Source: an uncultured Halomicronema sp.
GTDB taxonomy: Bacteria; Cyanobacteriota; Cyanobacteriia; Phormidesmidales; Phormidesmidaceae
Direction: 5' to 3'
DNA length: 7,543 bases
Assembly: GCA_937897665.1 (NCBI GenBank)
Contig: CALCPB010001009.1
Coordinates: 1 to 7,543 of the forward strand
Position numbers and translations under genes: made by a program. The notes under the pieces are model-generated. The model saw nothing but the letters and a program-made list of their open reading frames with translations, did no database searches and was not told the DNA's origin. Shown piece by piece: positions 1 to 6,274 of this stretch (positions are counted from its first letter, which is position 1; every line of letters starts with the position of its first letter).

Positions 1-1
1 G

Positions 2-55
2 GATGCCGATGCCGGTGAGCCCATCAAGACGCGACCGGAAGTTCAGGTGGGCTGA
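2..55 (+). CDS. Possible 3' end of an upstream gene (partial)
   Basis: This frame is open from the window edge to a TGA at 53-55 and would encode a polar tail of 17 residues, DADAGEPIKTRPEVQVG. The composition (acidic, then Lys/Arg/Pro, then a short end) is plausible for a protein C-terminus, but nothing identifies a family. A second frame (3-128) is also open and starts with ATG, but its Arg-rich translation looks less protein-like. No clear terminator follows. The call is tentative and depends on sequence left of the window. Confidence 0.25.
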   Translation, partial: DADAGEPIKTRPEVQVG

Positions 56-225
56 TGAGGGCGGGGTCTTGCTCAACTTTCAGAGAACTCACAAAATCTG
101 TGGATCGCCTATACAGCAAGCCATGGAATGACTTTTCTAAGAACACGCAATCTGCAACCAGTGTCGTTTTTTAAATAAACCTCTAAACTCCGACCGGAAT
201 ACCGGGGTTTATGGCAAGATAGCAA

Positions 226-246
226 ACGTGGCGATCGTAGCCACGT
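226..246 (+). promoter_or_regulatory. 7-bp inverted repeat in the peroxiredoxin leader region
   Basis: ACGTGGC (226-232) and GCCACGT (240-246) are perfect reverse complements separated by a 7-nt loop, GATCGTA. The repeat ends 31 nt before the peroxiredoxin ATG, so it could be a hairpin in the mRNA leader or a dyad bound by a regulator. It overlaps an in-frame GTG at 245, which would be a poor start codon inside the stem. I found no convincing -35/-10 pair nearby, so its position relative to the transcription start is unknown. Confidence 0.4.
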
Positions 247-277
247 GTTGACTTATCAGATTCAGAGAGAATTTCTT

Positions 278-913
278 ATGACGCTGCAATTGGGCGATAC
301 CGCACCCAATTTCACCCAACAAACCTCCGAGGGTGAAATTAATTTCTACGACTGGGCTGGTGATAACTGGGTGGTATTTTTCTCACACCCGGCTGATTAC
401 ACCCCGGTATGCACTACCGAGTTGGGCGAAGTTGCCAAGCTAAAGGGCGAGTTTGAGCAGCGTAACGCCAAGGTGATTGCGCTGAGTGTTGATGGAGCCG
501 AATCTCATAAAGGCTGGATTGGTGATATTGACGAAACCCAAGGCACTACCGTCAACTATCCCATCGTGGCTGACGAAGACAAAAAAGTATCTGACCTGTA
601 TGGCATGATTCACCCCAATGCCAATGCTAAGGTCACTGTTCGTACAGTTTTTGTGATTGACCCTAACCGCAAACTGCGTTTGACGATTACCTATCCGCCT
701 AGCACCGGACGTAACTTCCAGGAAATCCTCAGAGTGCTCGACTCACTGCAGTTGACTGACAACTACAGTGTGGCAACTCCCGTCAACTGGAAAGATGGCG
801 AAGACGTAGTGGTTTCGCCCACGATTCCCACCGAGGAAGCGAAGAAGAAGTTTCCTAAGGGCGTGACCGAGGTTAAGCCCTATCTACGCATGACGCCTCA
901 GCCTGATAAGTAG
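278..913 (+). CDS. 1-Cys peroxiredoxin (Prdx6-type thiol peroxidase)
   Basis: The 211-residue product reduces hydrogen peroxide and organic hydroperoxides in the cytoplasm. The peroxidatic site is visible as HPADYTPVCTTE at 37-48, with Cys45 the only cysteine in the protein, which fits the 1-Cys class. Thr42 and Arg122 match the other conserved active-site residues. The C-terminal part (about 160-211, with WKDGEDVVV and an 'FPKG...KPYLR' ending) is the dimerisation extension typical of Prdx6-like proteins, and the length matches cyanobacterial homologues. I chose the ATG at 278 because MTLQLGDTAPNF is the usual family N-terminus and a purine-rich GAGAGA lies about 8 nt upstream. The in-frame GTG at 245 would add 11 atypical residues and lies in a hairpin. 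The gene is monocistronic, since a strong terminator follows. It has no evident link to the polysaccharide genes. Confidence 0.95.
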   Translation: MTLQLGDTAPNFTQQTSEGEINFYDWAGDNWVVFFSHPADYTPVCTTELGEVAKLKGEFEQRNAKVIALSVDGAESHKGWIGDIDETQGTTVNYPIVADEDKKVSDLYGMIHPNANAKVTVRTVFVIDPNRKLRLTITYPPSTGRNFQEILRVLDSLQLTDNYSVATPVNWKDGEDVVVSPTIPTEEAKKKFPKGVTEVKPYLRMTPQPDK

Positions 914-943
914 TTTGACCTGAGGCACCATACCGGTGTGTTG

Positions 944-975
944 AAGGGACGCACTTTAAAGTGCGTCCCTTTTTT
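944..975 (+). terminator. Strong intrinsic terminator after the peroxiredoxin gene
   Basis: AAGGGACGCACTTT (944-957) is followed directly by its exact reverse complement (958-971). This forms a GC-rich stem of about 12 bp with a TTAA loop, and six T follow at 970-975. It starts 31 nt after the peroxiredoxin stop. The minus-strand side lacks a T tract, so it should act mainly on plus-strand transcription. Confidence 0.93.
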
Positions 976-1022
976 CATATTGTGGCCAGCGTTGCAACAC
1001 GCGGCACTGATCACAATCTTTA

Positions 1023-1052
1023 ACTGGCGGCCTAACAACTGTGGCCGCTAGT
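1023..1052 (-). terminator. Possible hairpin terminator for the minus-strand hypothetical gene
   Basis: ACTGGCGGCC (1023-1032) and GGCCGCTAGT (1043-1052) form a 10-bp inverted repeat with one imperfect pair and a 10-nt loop. It lies 24 nt past the stop of the minus-strand gene. On the minus strand only a weak tail (TAAAGATTGTG) follows the stem, with no proper T tract. It may be a weak terminator or a 3'-end-stabilising hairpin. Confidence 0.4.
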
Positions 1053-1076
1053 CATGCAACTGAAAAGCATCCGTCG

Positions 1077-1415
1077 TTATGAAGCGGCGCTGGCCCAGAT
1101 CTGGCGGACGGCTTCGGCAATGCGCGTTAAGTCTTCGTCGAGTAACGGGGGCCAATCCACATTCTTGGTTTGACCTTGTAAATACAGCTGGCGGCTTTCG
1201 TAAGCCAAGAGAAACAAGGCAAAGCCCAGCGATCGCTCAATACTGGGCTCGCCTTGCAACGCTTGAGCCACGGTTTTAAGAGCTAACAAAATTGAGGTGA
1301 CTTGCCCTGGAACTGGCGCCACCCCCATCTGCAAGCAATTTAAAAAGGGGGTCTGCCCCGGCACCGGAGCAATTGTTTGGGCTAACAAAAACCGACGAGC
1401 GGTATCAAAGTCCAT
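1077..1415 (-). CDS. Small conserved cyanobacterial protein of unknown function
   Basis: The 112-residue product starts MDFDTARRFLLAQ and has a core around VPGQVTSILLALKTVAQALQ (35-54), a second helical stretch with LGFALFLLAYESRQLY (63-78), and a conserved-looking VDWPPLLDEDLTRIA (86-100). I recognise this pattern from a family of about 100-115 residues common in cyanobacteria. Some members carry the label dethiobiotin synthetase, but no P-loop (GxxxxGK[ST]) or other BioD feature is present here, so I do not carry that name over. It has no signal peptide or clear membrane span and is probably a small helical cytoplasmic protein. The hexapeptide APVPGQ occurs twice (16-21 and 33-38). The gene converges on the peroxiredoxin gene and diverges from the polysaccharide genes, so the context gives no function. 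Confidence 0.8.
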   Translation of the reverse strand: MDFDTARRFLLAQTIAPVPGQTPFLNCLQMGVAPVPGQVTSILLALKTVAQALQGEPSIERSLGFALFLLAYESRQLYLQGQTKNVDWPPLLDEDLTRIAEAVRQIWASAAS

Positions 1416-1768
1416 AGCAGCGAATCCTACAGAGAAGACACGAGCAATGCTGTTGCGATTGGGACAGCTCAGGGCACCCTAGAGCCAAATAAATCGGTAG
1501 GGATTTACTCGCATTTATAGCGACTGTATCAAGTAAACCCCGAACTCTGTAATGAAACTGCGAAACCATTATCGCAGGGCCCACGTCTCTTGAGATGCTG
1601 CCTAGTATCAATCAAAGATGAGCCTCAGCCTTCTAATTAGAAGGTATGAAGCCTGTTTAAGCCAACAATCGCTGTGTTTGATTGACAGGAGCCAGACCTA
1701 AGCTCCGACATCTTCCACTCAACGAGAGAACCTGCCATAAATTTTTGTCCTTTAACGCCGACACTCCT
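1416..1768. other. Divergent intergenic region between the hypothetical gene and the aminotransferase gene
   Basis: These 353 bp should hold the promoters of both flanking genes. No open frame in them looks protein-like. Visible structures are a 6-bp hairpin (CTGCGA at 1558-1563 with TCGCAG at 1572-1577), a perfect 16-bp palindrome at 1629-1644, and a consensus -35 box TTGACA at 1682-1687. The -35 box has no recognisable -10 at 16-18 nt. On the minus strand a TATAAA (plus coordinates 1514-1519) could be a -10 for the hypothetical gene, but it lacks a good -35. No promoter can be called firmly. Confidence 0.6.
1629..1644. promoter_or_regulatory. Perfect 16-bp palindrome, candidate operator
   Basis: CCTTCTAATTAGAAGG is its own reverse complement with no spacer. 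It lies 125 bp before the ATG of the aminotransferase gene and 214 bp before the start of the divergent minus-strand gene. The AT centre with GC ends suits a dimeric helix-turn-helix repressor site. No T tract follows, so a terminator role is unlikely. Which gene it would control, if any, is inference. Confidence 0.45.
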
Positions 1769-2956
1769 ATGACGCAATCTGTCCCTAAGGTTCCCTTTGT
1801 TGATCTCACCTGGCAGCATGAACCGATTCAAGACGACATTCATGCCGCTCTTACAGCAGTTTTAGAACGAGGCGACTTCGTTTTAGGGGGCGCCGTTAAA
1901 GCATTTGAAACGGCGTTTGCTGAAGCCACTGGAGCAGCCTACGGAGTTGGGGTCGGCTGTGGTACTGATGCGATCGCTCTAGGCTTAGCCGCCTGTGGGA
2001 TCGGCCCAGGGGATGAGGTCTTGTTGCCGGCGAATACCTTTGTGGCCACGCTCATCGGCATTTTGCGCAGCGGAGCCACGCCCATATTTGTGGATTGCGA
2101 TCGCCATACGGCACTGATTGATCTCGATGCCGCCGCCGTCGCCATCACCGCTCAGGCGCGTGCCATTGTTCCTGTTCATTTATACGGCCAAATGGTGTCG
2201 CCGAGTGGCTTGCGGCAGCTGGCCGCAGCGCATGATTTATTGATTTTTGAGGATGCTGCCCAAGCCCATTTAGCCAAGCGCGAGGGCATTCGAGCCGGTG
2301 CCGTCGGCACCGCTGCCGCCTTTAGCTTTTATCCCAGCAAAAATTTAGGCGCCATTGGCGATGGCGGCATCCTCCTTACCCAAGAGGAACTGATAGCCCA
2401 AACGACGCGATCGCTGCGCAACTACGGAGCCGTCCGCAAGTATTTCCATACTGAGCCAGGGGGCACTAACAGCCGTCTCGACACGCTGCAGGCATCGGTG
2501 CTGAATCTCAAGCTACCGCGGCTGCCAGAGTGGAACCAAGCTCGCAATCAGATAGCTCAGCATTACGACCAACAGTTATTGGCTTTGCGAGAGTTTGGCA
2601 TTATCCCGATGCGCAATGACAGCGGCGCAGGTCATGTTTACCATCTCTACGTCATTCGCATTACCCAAGACTGTCCCATCGACCGAACGGCGCTACAGCT
2701 AGTTCTGCAGGAGCATCAGATTCAGAGTGGCATTCACTACCCAGTGCCCTGTCACTTGCAGCCCGCTTTCCAATTTTTGAACTACCAGCCAGGGGCTTTC
2801 CCGCAGTCAGAAGCCCTCTGTCAGGAGATTTTGTCTCTACCGATGTATCCCGGCATGACCACTGAACAAGCCGACTGGGTGATCAGCGCGATCACCCAAG
2901 CTGTTCGTCAAGAGCCCATCTGCGAAGAAACGGCCACTGCCCTGCAACCTCAATAA
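1769..2956 (+). CDS. DegT/DnrJ/EryC1/StrS family PLP-dependent sugar aminotransferase
   Basis: The 395-residue product is a cytoplasmic aminotransferase of the fold-type I sugar class. It would transfer an amino group, usually from glutamate, to a keto-sugar nucleotide during surface polysaccharide synthesis. The family markers appear in order: VDLTWQHEPI near the N-terminus (11-20), the GCGTDAIALGL phosphate-binding segment (63-73), PANTFVAT (87-94), VHLYGQ (136-141), EDAAQAH with Asp162 under the cofactor ring (161-167), and the Schiff-base Lys191 in FYPSKNLGAIGDGG. GIHYPVPCHLQPAF (321-334) and LSLPMYPGM (356-364) match the C-terminal region. The exact sugar cannot be read from the sequence; FdtB- or WbpE-like C3/C4 aminotransferases are the closest idea. 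I chose the ATG at 1769 because the family begins just before 'VPFVDL'; the in-frame TTG at 1682 adds unrelated residues. No good Shine-Dalgarno is visible. The stop is 4 nt before the exosortase start, implying one transcript. Confidence 0.93.
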   Translation: MTQSVPKVPFVDLTWQHEPIQDDIHAALTAVLERGDFVLGGAVKAFETAFAEATGAAYGVGVGCGTDAIALGLAACGIGPGDEVLLPANTFVATLIGILRSGATPIFVDCDRHTALIDLDAAAVAITAQARAIVPVHLYGQMVSPSGLRQLAAAHDLLIFEDAAQAHLAKREGIRAGAVGTAAAFSFYPSKNLGAIGDGGILLTQEELIAQTTRSLRNYGAVRKYFHTEPGGTNSRLDTLQASVLNLKLPRLPEWNQARNQIAQHYDQQLLALREFGIIPMRNDSGAGHVYHLYVIRITQDCPIDRTALQLVLQEHQIQSGIHYPVPCHLQPAFQFLNYQPGAFPQSEALCQEILSLPMYPGMTTEQADWVISAITQAVRQEPICEETATALQPQ

Positions 2957-2960
2957 ATTT

Positions 2961-3863
2961 ATGTCTATTAGTATTCCATCCTCTAAAAACCGTTTATCAC
3001 TGTCGCCCCAATCGATGGCTCTGATCGGCTTATTGGTCTTGATGTATGGCCCGTTGCTGTGGCATTGGGTTAATGGCTGGCTCAACAAATCGATTAGCAT
3101 TCAGCACGAGTATTTCAGTCATGGCATGATCGGTCTGCCGTTCGCGGCTTATATCGCCTGGAGCCAACGTCCGCAGTGGCAACAACTCCCCGAGCAGTTT
3201 CACCCAGCAGGCTTCGGGCTGCTGGCCCTGAGTAGTGCGCTGTATCTGAGTCAGCTATCCGATTGGATGAATATTTCGTTGCCGCTGATGTTGGCCGGTC
3301 TCTGTCTCAGCCTCAAAGGTTTACCAGGCTTAAAACTGATGGGCTTTCCGCTAGCCTTAGTCGTGCTGGCGACCCCCAGTCAGCTCCCTTATCTAATCGA
3401 GCCCTACATCCTGCCACTACAGCGCTTTATCGCTGCCGTAGCCGGTTTTTTATTAATGCAGGGGGGGATTGATGTGACGGTCGATCAAATCTATCTGCTC
3501 GTGAACGATCGCATGGTCGAAGTCGCGCCCCACTGCGCTGGCCTCAAGATGCTATTTACCAGCCTCTATGTAGCTCTAATGCTGATTTACTGGAATCGAG
3601 TTTGGCCTTCCCGTCTTAGAACCAGCATCTTTTTGACCGCGACAGTGAGCGTCAGCGTTGTGGGCAACATCATTCGCAACACCCTGTTGAGCTACTTTCA
3701 CGGTACCGATAATGAAGCCGCATTTGTCTGGCTGCATGATAGTTGGGGCGGCGACCTGTATTCAGCCATATTGCTTGTCTCCCTCATTTTTATCTTGCGC
3801 TTGATCCAACAGTACGTACCGGAGCATTTCTCTTTCGCGACCAATAACCAGTCAATCGTTTAG
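2961..3863 (+). CDS. crtB: Exosortase, best fit cyanoexosortase B
   Basis: The 300-residue protein is a multi-pass membrane transpeptidase-like enzyme thought to cut PEP-CTERM tails of exported proteins and transfer them to the cell surface. About eight hydrophobic spans are visible, beginning near 16-34 and ending near 266-284. The catalytic residues of the exosortase/archaeosortase family are present: Cys192 in EVAPHCAGLKML, Arg239 in GNIIRNTLLSYFHG, and His259 in VWLHDSWGGDLYS. The N-terminal HEYFSHG (49-55) matches the family's (D/E)xxYSHG element. Assignment to type B rests on the CAGLKML context and on the partner gene next door. The symbol crtB here means cyanoexosortase B, not phytoene synthase. 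The ATG at 2961 lies 4 nt after the previous stop with no clear ribosome binding site, so translation is probably coupled to the aminotransferase. Confidence 0.9.
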   Translation: MSISIPSSKNRLSLSPQSMALIGLLVLMYGPLLWHWVNGWLNKSISIQHEYFSHGMIGLPFAAYIAWSQRPQWQQLPEQFHPAGFGLLALSSALYLSQLSDWMNISLPLMLAGLCLSLKGLPGLKLMGFPLALVVLATPSQLPYLIEPYILPLQRFIAAVAGFLLMQGGIDVTVDQIYLLVNDRMVEVAPHCAGLKMLFTSLYVALMLIYWNRVWPSRLRTSIFLTATVSVSVVGNIIRNTLLSYFHGTDNEAAFVWLHDSWGGDLYSAILLVSLIFILRLIQQYVPEHFSFATNNQSIV

Positions 3864-3879
3864 ACAATCCCTATCGTTC

Positions 3880-3884
3880 AGGAA
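3880..3884 (+). promoter_or_regulatory. Ribosome binding site of the exosortase partner gene
   Basis: AGGAA ends 9 nt before the ATG at 3894. It is the clearest Shine-Dalgarno-like element in the window and supports that start codon. The neighbouring aminotransferase, exosortase and Wza-like genes lack one as good. Confidence 0.6.
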
Positions 3885-3893
3885 ACCACCATC

Positions 3894-4616
3894 ATGTCAG
3901 AAGCTGTGAAGCCAATTCCTAGGCCTAAGTCCGTGGTTCAGTGGGGTCTCGTTGTCATGCTCGCAGCGCTAGTCGCGATGGTCACCTTACCCGGTTACAT
4001 CGGTGGACAGTGGCCGTGGAGCACGCCCCTGCCAGTTGCCGACACCACTGAGATCAAATCACTCCTCAAAGCGCCGCTGGCGCTACCGGGTTGGGAGTCG
4101 TCTTCACACCAAGAAGTGCGAATTGGTCGGCGTCCTTGGAGTCTTGCTGAATATCAGCTGGCAAGTGGCGGCACCGATGGGCCTGGTGCGACATTTGGCT
4201 TGTTAATGAGGCCGCAAATGTCTGCAGATCAACAGCCTGAAGTGGAATGGGTCGATATGCAAGGCTCTCAGAGTTGGCAGATCAACGACCGGCAGGTGGT
4301 GCGATTTTCAGTGCCCGCTGATGGGCAGCCAATCAAGATAACAACTCAATACTTTCGGGCTCTCGATGGTAGAAATACTTTTGCTGTCATGCAGTGGTAT
4401 GCCTGGCCCACGGGCGGACATTATGCCCCAGGCAAATGGTTTTGGGCTGATCAAAGGCAGCAGTGGCAGCAGCGAGAGCGGATGCCCTGGGTCGCAGTCA
4501 GCATTTTGCTCCCGATTGAGCCAGTGGGTGATATTCGCGTCCACACCGAGCAGATGACGGCCATCGCTGAAACAGTCCAGCAGAGATTGCTTGAGGCCGC
4601 GTTGATTACCGAATAA
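3894..4616 (+). CDS. Cyanoexosortase B system-associated protein (EpsI-like)
   Basis: The 240-residue protein has a cytoplasmic N-terminus of about 14 residues, one membrane span (about 15-35, WGLVVMLAALVAMVTLPGYI) and a soluble domain expected outside the cytoplasmic membrane. Family-like elements are LALPGWESSSHQEVRIG (62-78), PWSLAEYQL (81-89), GATFGLLMRPQ (98-108), VEWVDMQG (117-124) and WYAWPTGGHYAPGKWFWADQ (168-187). Proteins of this type are encoded beside exosortases, fused to them in some bacteria as EpsI, and are thought to help substrate processing; their biochemical role is not established. It follows the exosortase gene by 30 nt, which supports the pairing and the type B assignment. 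It could instead be described simply as an EpsI-domain protein. Confidence 0.85.
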   Translation: MSEAVKPIPRPKSVVQWGLVVMLAALVAMVTLPGYIGGQWPWSTPLPVADTTEIKSLLKAPLALPGWESSSHQEVRIGRRPWSLAEYQLASGGTDGPGATFGLLMRPQMSADQQPEVEWVDMQGSQSWQINDRQVVRFSVPADGQPIKITTQYFRALDGRNTFAVMQWYAWPTGGHYAPGKWFWADQRQQWQQRERMPWVAVSILLPIEPVGDIRVHTEQMTAIAETVQQRLLEAALITE

Positions 4617-4688
4617 GCAGGACGATCGACTAGAGTGCACACAGAGTATCCCGACCATTTGCGGTAACGCTGAAAATAGAGAGAAGAG

Positions 4689-4740
4689 ATCACTGTGCTT
4701 AAATGGGGCGATGACGTTTGTTGTTTGACTTCACAGTGAT
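4689..4740. promoter_or_regulatory. 9-bp spaced inverted repeat upstream of the export gene
   Basis: ATCACTGTG (4689-4697) and CACAGTGAT (4732-4740) are exact reverse complements 34 nt apart. The right arm ends 15 nt before the ATG at 4756. In RNA the stem could extend outward by a few A-U and G-U pairs and would fall next to the translation start, so a leader hairpin affecting translation is possible. A paired protein-binding site is the alternative. There is no T tract, so it is not a terminator. The 139-bp gap contrasts with the tight spacing of the preceding genes and suggests a separate control point. Confidence 0.45.
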
Positions 4741-4755
4741 TTTGATCCGTCACTC

Positions 4756-5214
4756 ATGATTGATATGCCTGCGAAGGACTCTAAGTTTCATGTTCAATGG
4801 CTAAGACTGGGTTACTACACCAGTTCAGGAGCCGCTTCTGCAGCTTTGTTTTGCCTGGGAGCGACCGCCGCGATCGGGGCAATGACTGATGCGCCTGTAG
4901 AGGATAGTTTACTCCCAACTGTGCCGGAGCAGATTGCCGAAGCAGATTCGCCTCTAGATCACTACTCAGCTTCAGACCAAAATCTATCAGCTCCGACAGA
5001 ACCATCTGACATTGCGGAATCGGTACCGCTACAGCTCACCGATGAACCGCCGGCTCCCGTCATAGAGCAATCAGCACCCGCTGACGTTGAGCCTCACCTC
5101 ACGCCCATTGCTGAGCTGACACCTGATCCAGACTACACAGCGCCTCTACCACGCGCCAATCCCACCCAGTTGCCAACCCTGCCACCGCAGTCGCCGCCGT
5201 CAACCCGTTTTTAG
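4756..5214 (+). CDS. Wza-like polysaccharide export protein, N-terminal piece (frameshifted)
   Basis: This 152-residue frame encodes the front of an outer-membrane polysaccharide export protein. A basic N-terminus (to about residue 18) is followed by a hydrophobic signal segment at 24-43 (SGAASAALFCLGATAAIGAM). A long acidic, Pro-rich linker then runs to the TAG at 5212-5214. Cys33 sits inside the hydrophobic core and has no lipobox around it, so a lipoprotein is unlikely. By itself the piece has no functional domain. The next frame resumes at the same spot with the missing export domain, so this is best read as the 5' part of one gene spanning 4756-6206. The composition stays Pro-rich up to the stop, which places the break at or very near the end. 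The start is the ATG at 4756 (another at 4765); no strong ribosome binding site is visible. Confidence 0.75.
   Translation: MIDMPAKDSKFHVQWLRLGYYTSSGAASAALFCLGATAAIGAMTDAPVEDSLLPTVPEQIAEADSPLDHYSASDQNLSAPTEPSDIAESVPLQLTDEPPAPVIEQSAPADVEPHLTPIAELTPDPDYTAPLPRANPTQLPTLPPQSPPSTRF
5208..5214 (+). other. T5-TAG junction where the export gene changes frame
   Basis: TTTTTAG contains five T in the context CGT TTT TAG. One more T would read CGT TTT TTA GAC and join the signal/linker frame to the export-domain frame with no stop. Equally, the Phe tRNA on TTT could slip back by one and re-pair with TTT, then read TTA GAC. I see no strong downstream hairpin and no Shine-Dalgarno-like stimulator, so programmed slippage is not well supported. 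A base-count error or a true single-base deletion is simpler. Confidence 0.55.
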
Positions 5215-6206
5215 ACAGCCTCCTGGGCACACAACAACCACCTGATTTTGATACCTACCGACTGGGACCAGGCGACTCATTTTTCGTCAATGTCCGTCAA
5301 TTTCCTGACTTGAGCTTTCAGGCCACGCTGGATATCCAAGGCAATGTAATCGTGCCGCTACAAGGCGTGACTACGTTTAACGGACTGACCATACAAGAAA
5401 CCGAAAGTTTAATTAGCCAAATCTATAACCAGTACGTCGTCGATCCCGACGTGAGTGTGACGCTGGTAGCGCAGCGAGGCGTCGAGGTGACGATTTTAGG
5501 CGAAGTTGTGCGGCCAGGTTATTACCCATTAGGTGCGCCACAAATTTCTGCGGCACTGTTGACTGCCGGTGGCACAACTGGAACCGCCGACTTGCGCTCA
5601 GTTTTGGTGCAACGGCGCTTACCCAACGGGCAGCTTTTGGAACAAACCATTGACCTTTTCACTCCTCTAAAAGAAGGGCAGGAACTGCCTAACGTGGCGT
5701 TACAAGATGGTGATGTGATTTTGGTAGAACGGCTCGACCCAGCGGCTTTAGACGACTATGACCGAGAGTTGGTATCGCGCTCCACCCTGGCGACACCGAT
5801 CATTACCGTTCGTTTTTTGAACTACGGCAGCGGCAATCTAGGCGGGTCAACTTCTGGTTCACTCACCGCGATCGACCTGCCTAACGGCAGTCGGTTTGCC
5901 GATGCACTCGTTCGAGCCAGCTTGAATCCCGACACTTCCAATCTGGGTGAGGTAGCGTTGATTCGATTTGATGAAGAGGCGGGTCGCGCGGTCACAACCA
6001 CGCTTGATGGCAACGAAGCTTTTCGCGGTATTCCCTCGGAAAACCCACCGCTGCAGGAGAATGATGTGATCATCGTTAACCGCACAGTGCTCGCTAAATT
6101 GACCTATGCTTTAAACACCTTTACTCAGCCATTCAGGGATGTTCTAGGGTTCCTACTCTTCTTTGACGAGTTAGCCAATTCCAGCGAGAGCTTATTTGGC
6201 CCCTAA
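5211..6206 (+). CDS. Wza-like polysaccharide export protein, export and SLBB domains (frameshifted, no proper start)
   Basis: This frame carries the functional part of a periplasmic/outer-membrane polysaccharide export (OPX) protein. Numbered as the 483-residue protein joined to the N-terminal piece, the export domain starts at DTYRLGPGDSFFVNV (166-180) and runs to about 238. A first SLBB domain follows (about 243-325, with VTILGEVVRPGYYPLG) and a second lies at about 350-442. The end (447-470, LTYALNTFTQPFRDVLGFLLFFDEL) is hydrophobic/amphipathic and may be the outer-membrane-spanning helix. The frame is open back to 5127, but I found no ATG or GTG before the domain; the first usable start, TTG at 5310, would remove about the first 20 residues of the export domain. 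It therefore probably depends on the upstream frame, or is broken. The Wzc-like gene starts 68 nt downstream. Confidence 0.85.
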   Translation, partial: LDSLLGTQQPPDFDTYRLGPGDSFFVNVRQFPDLSFQATLDIQGNVIVPLQGVTTFNGLTIQETESLISQIYNQYVVDPDVSVTLVAQRGVEVTILGEVVRPGYYPLGAPQISAALLTAGGTTGTADLRSVLVQRRLPNGQLLEQTIDLFTPLKEGQELPNVALQDGDVILVERLDPAALDDYDRELVSRSTLATPIITVRFLNYGSGNLGGSTSGSLTAIDLPNGSRFADALVRASLNPDTSNLGEVALIRFDEEAGRAVTTTLDGNEAFRGIPSENPPLQENDVIIVNRTVLAKLTYALNTFTQPFRDVLGFLLFFDELANSSESLFGP

Positions 6207-6274
6207 CGATAAGCCTTAGTCGAGTTCTTACGTTCGTCTAAAATTGTTGCCCCTTCTATCTTGCGGTCGTAGTC

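Noticed and set aside
3..128. ATG-started open frame at the left edge
   Set aside because: It is short, its Arg-rich translation resembles no family, and it overlaps a more plausible C-terminal tail in another frame.
32..199. Direct repeat of CGACCGGAA at 32-40 and 191-199
   Set aside because: Two 9-bp copies 159 bp apart, with no third copy or shared flanks, are compatible with chance.
245..277. GTG at 245 as the peroxiredoxin start
   Set aside because: It adds 11 residues not typical of the family and lies within a 7-bp hairpin; the ATG at 278 gives the standard N-terminus and length.
1297..1482. Plus-strand frame with CPGTGA repeats opposite the small hypothetical gene
   Set aside because: The repeat is the antisense shadow of the APVPGQ codons in the minus-strand gene, and the frame has no coding support of its own.
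1682..1710. Consensus -35 box TTGACA as the aminotransferase promoter
   Set aside because: The bases 16-18 nt downstream (around CCGACA) do not resemble a -10 box, so the match alone does not make a promoter.
4725..4755. TTGACT as a -35 box for the export gene
   Set aside because: There is no -10-like hexamer at the right distance, and the predicted start of transcription would fall at or beyond the ATG.
5310..6206. TTG at 5310 as a genuine independent start of the export protein
   Set aside because: The conserved start of the export domain (DTYRLGPGDSFFVNV) is encoded upstream of it in the same frame, so this start would truncate the domain.
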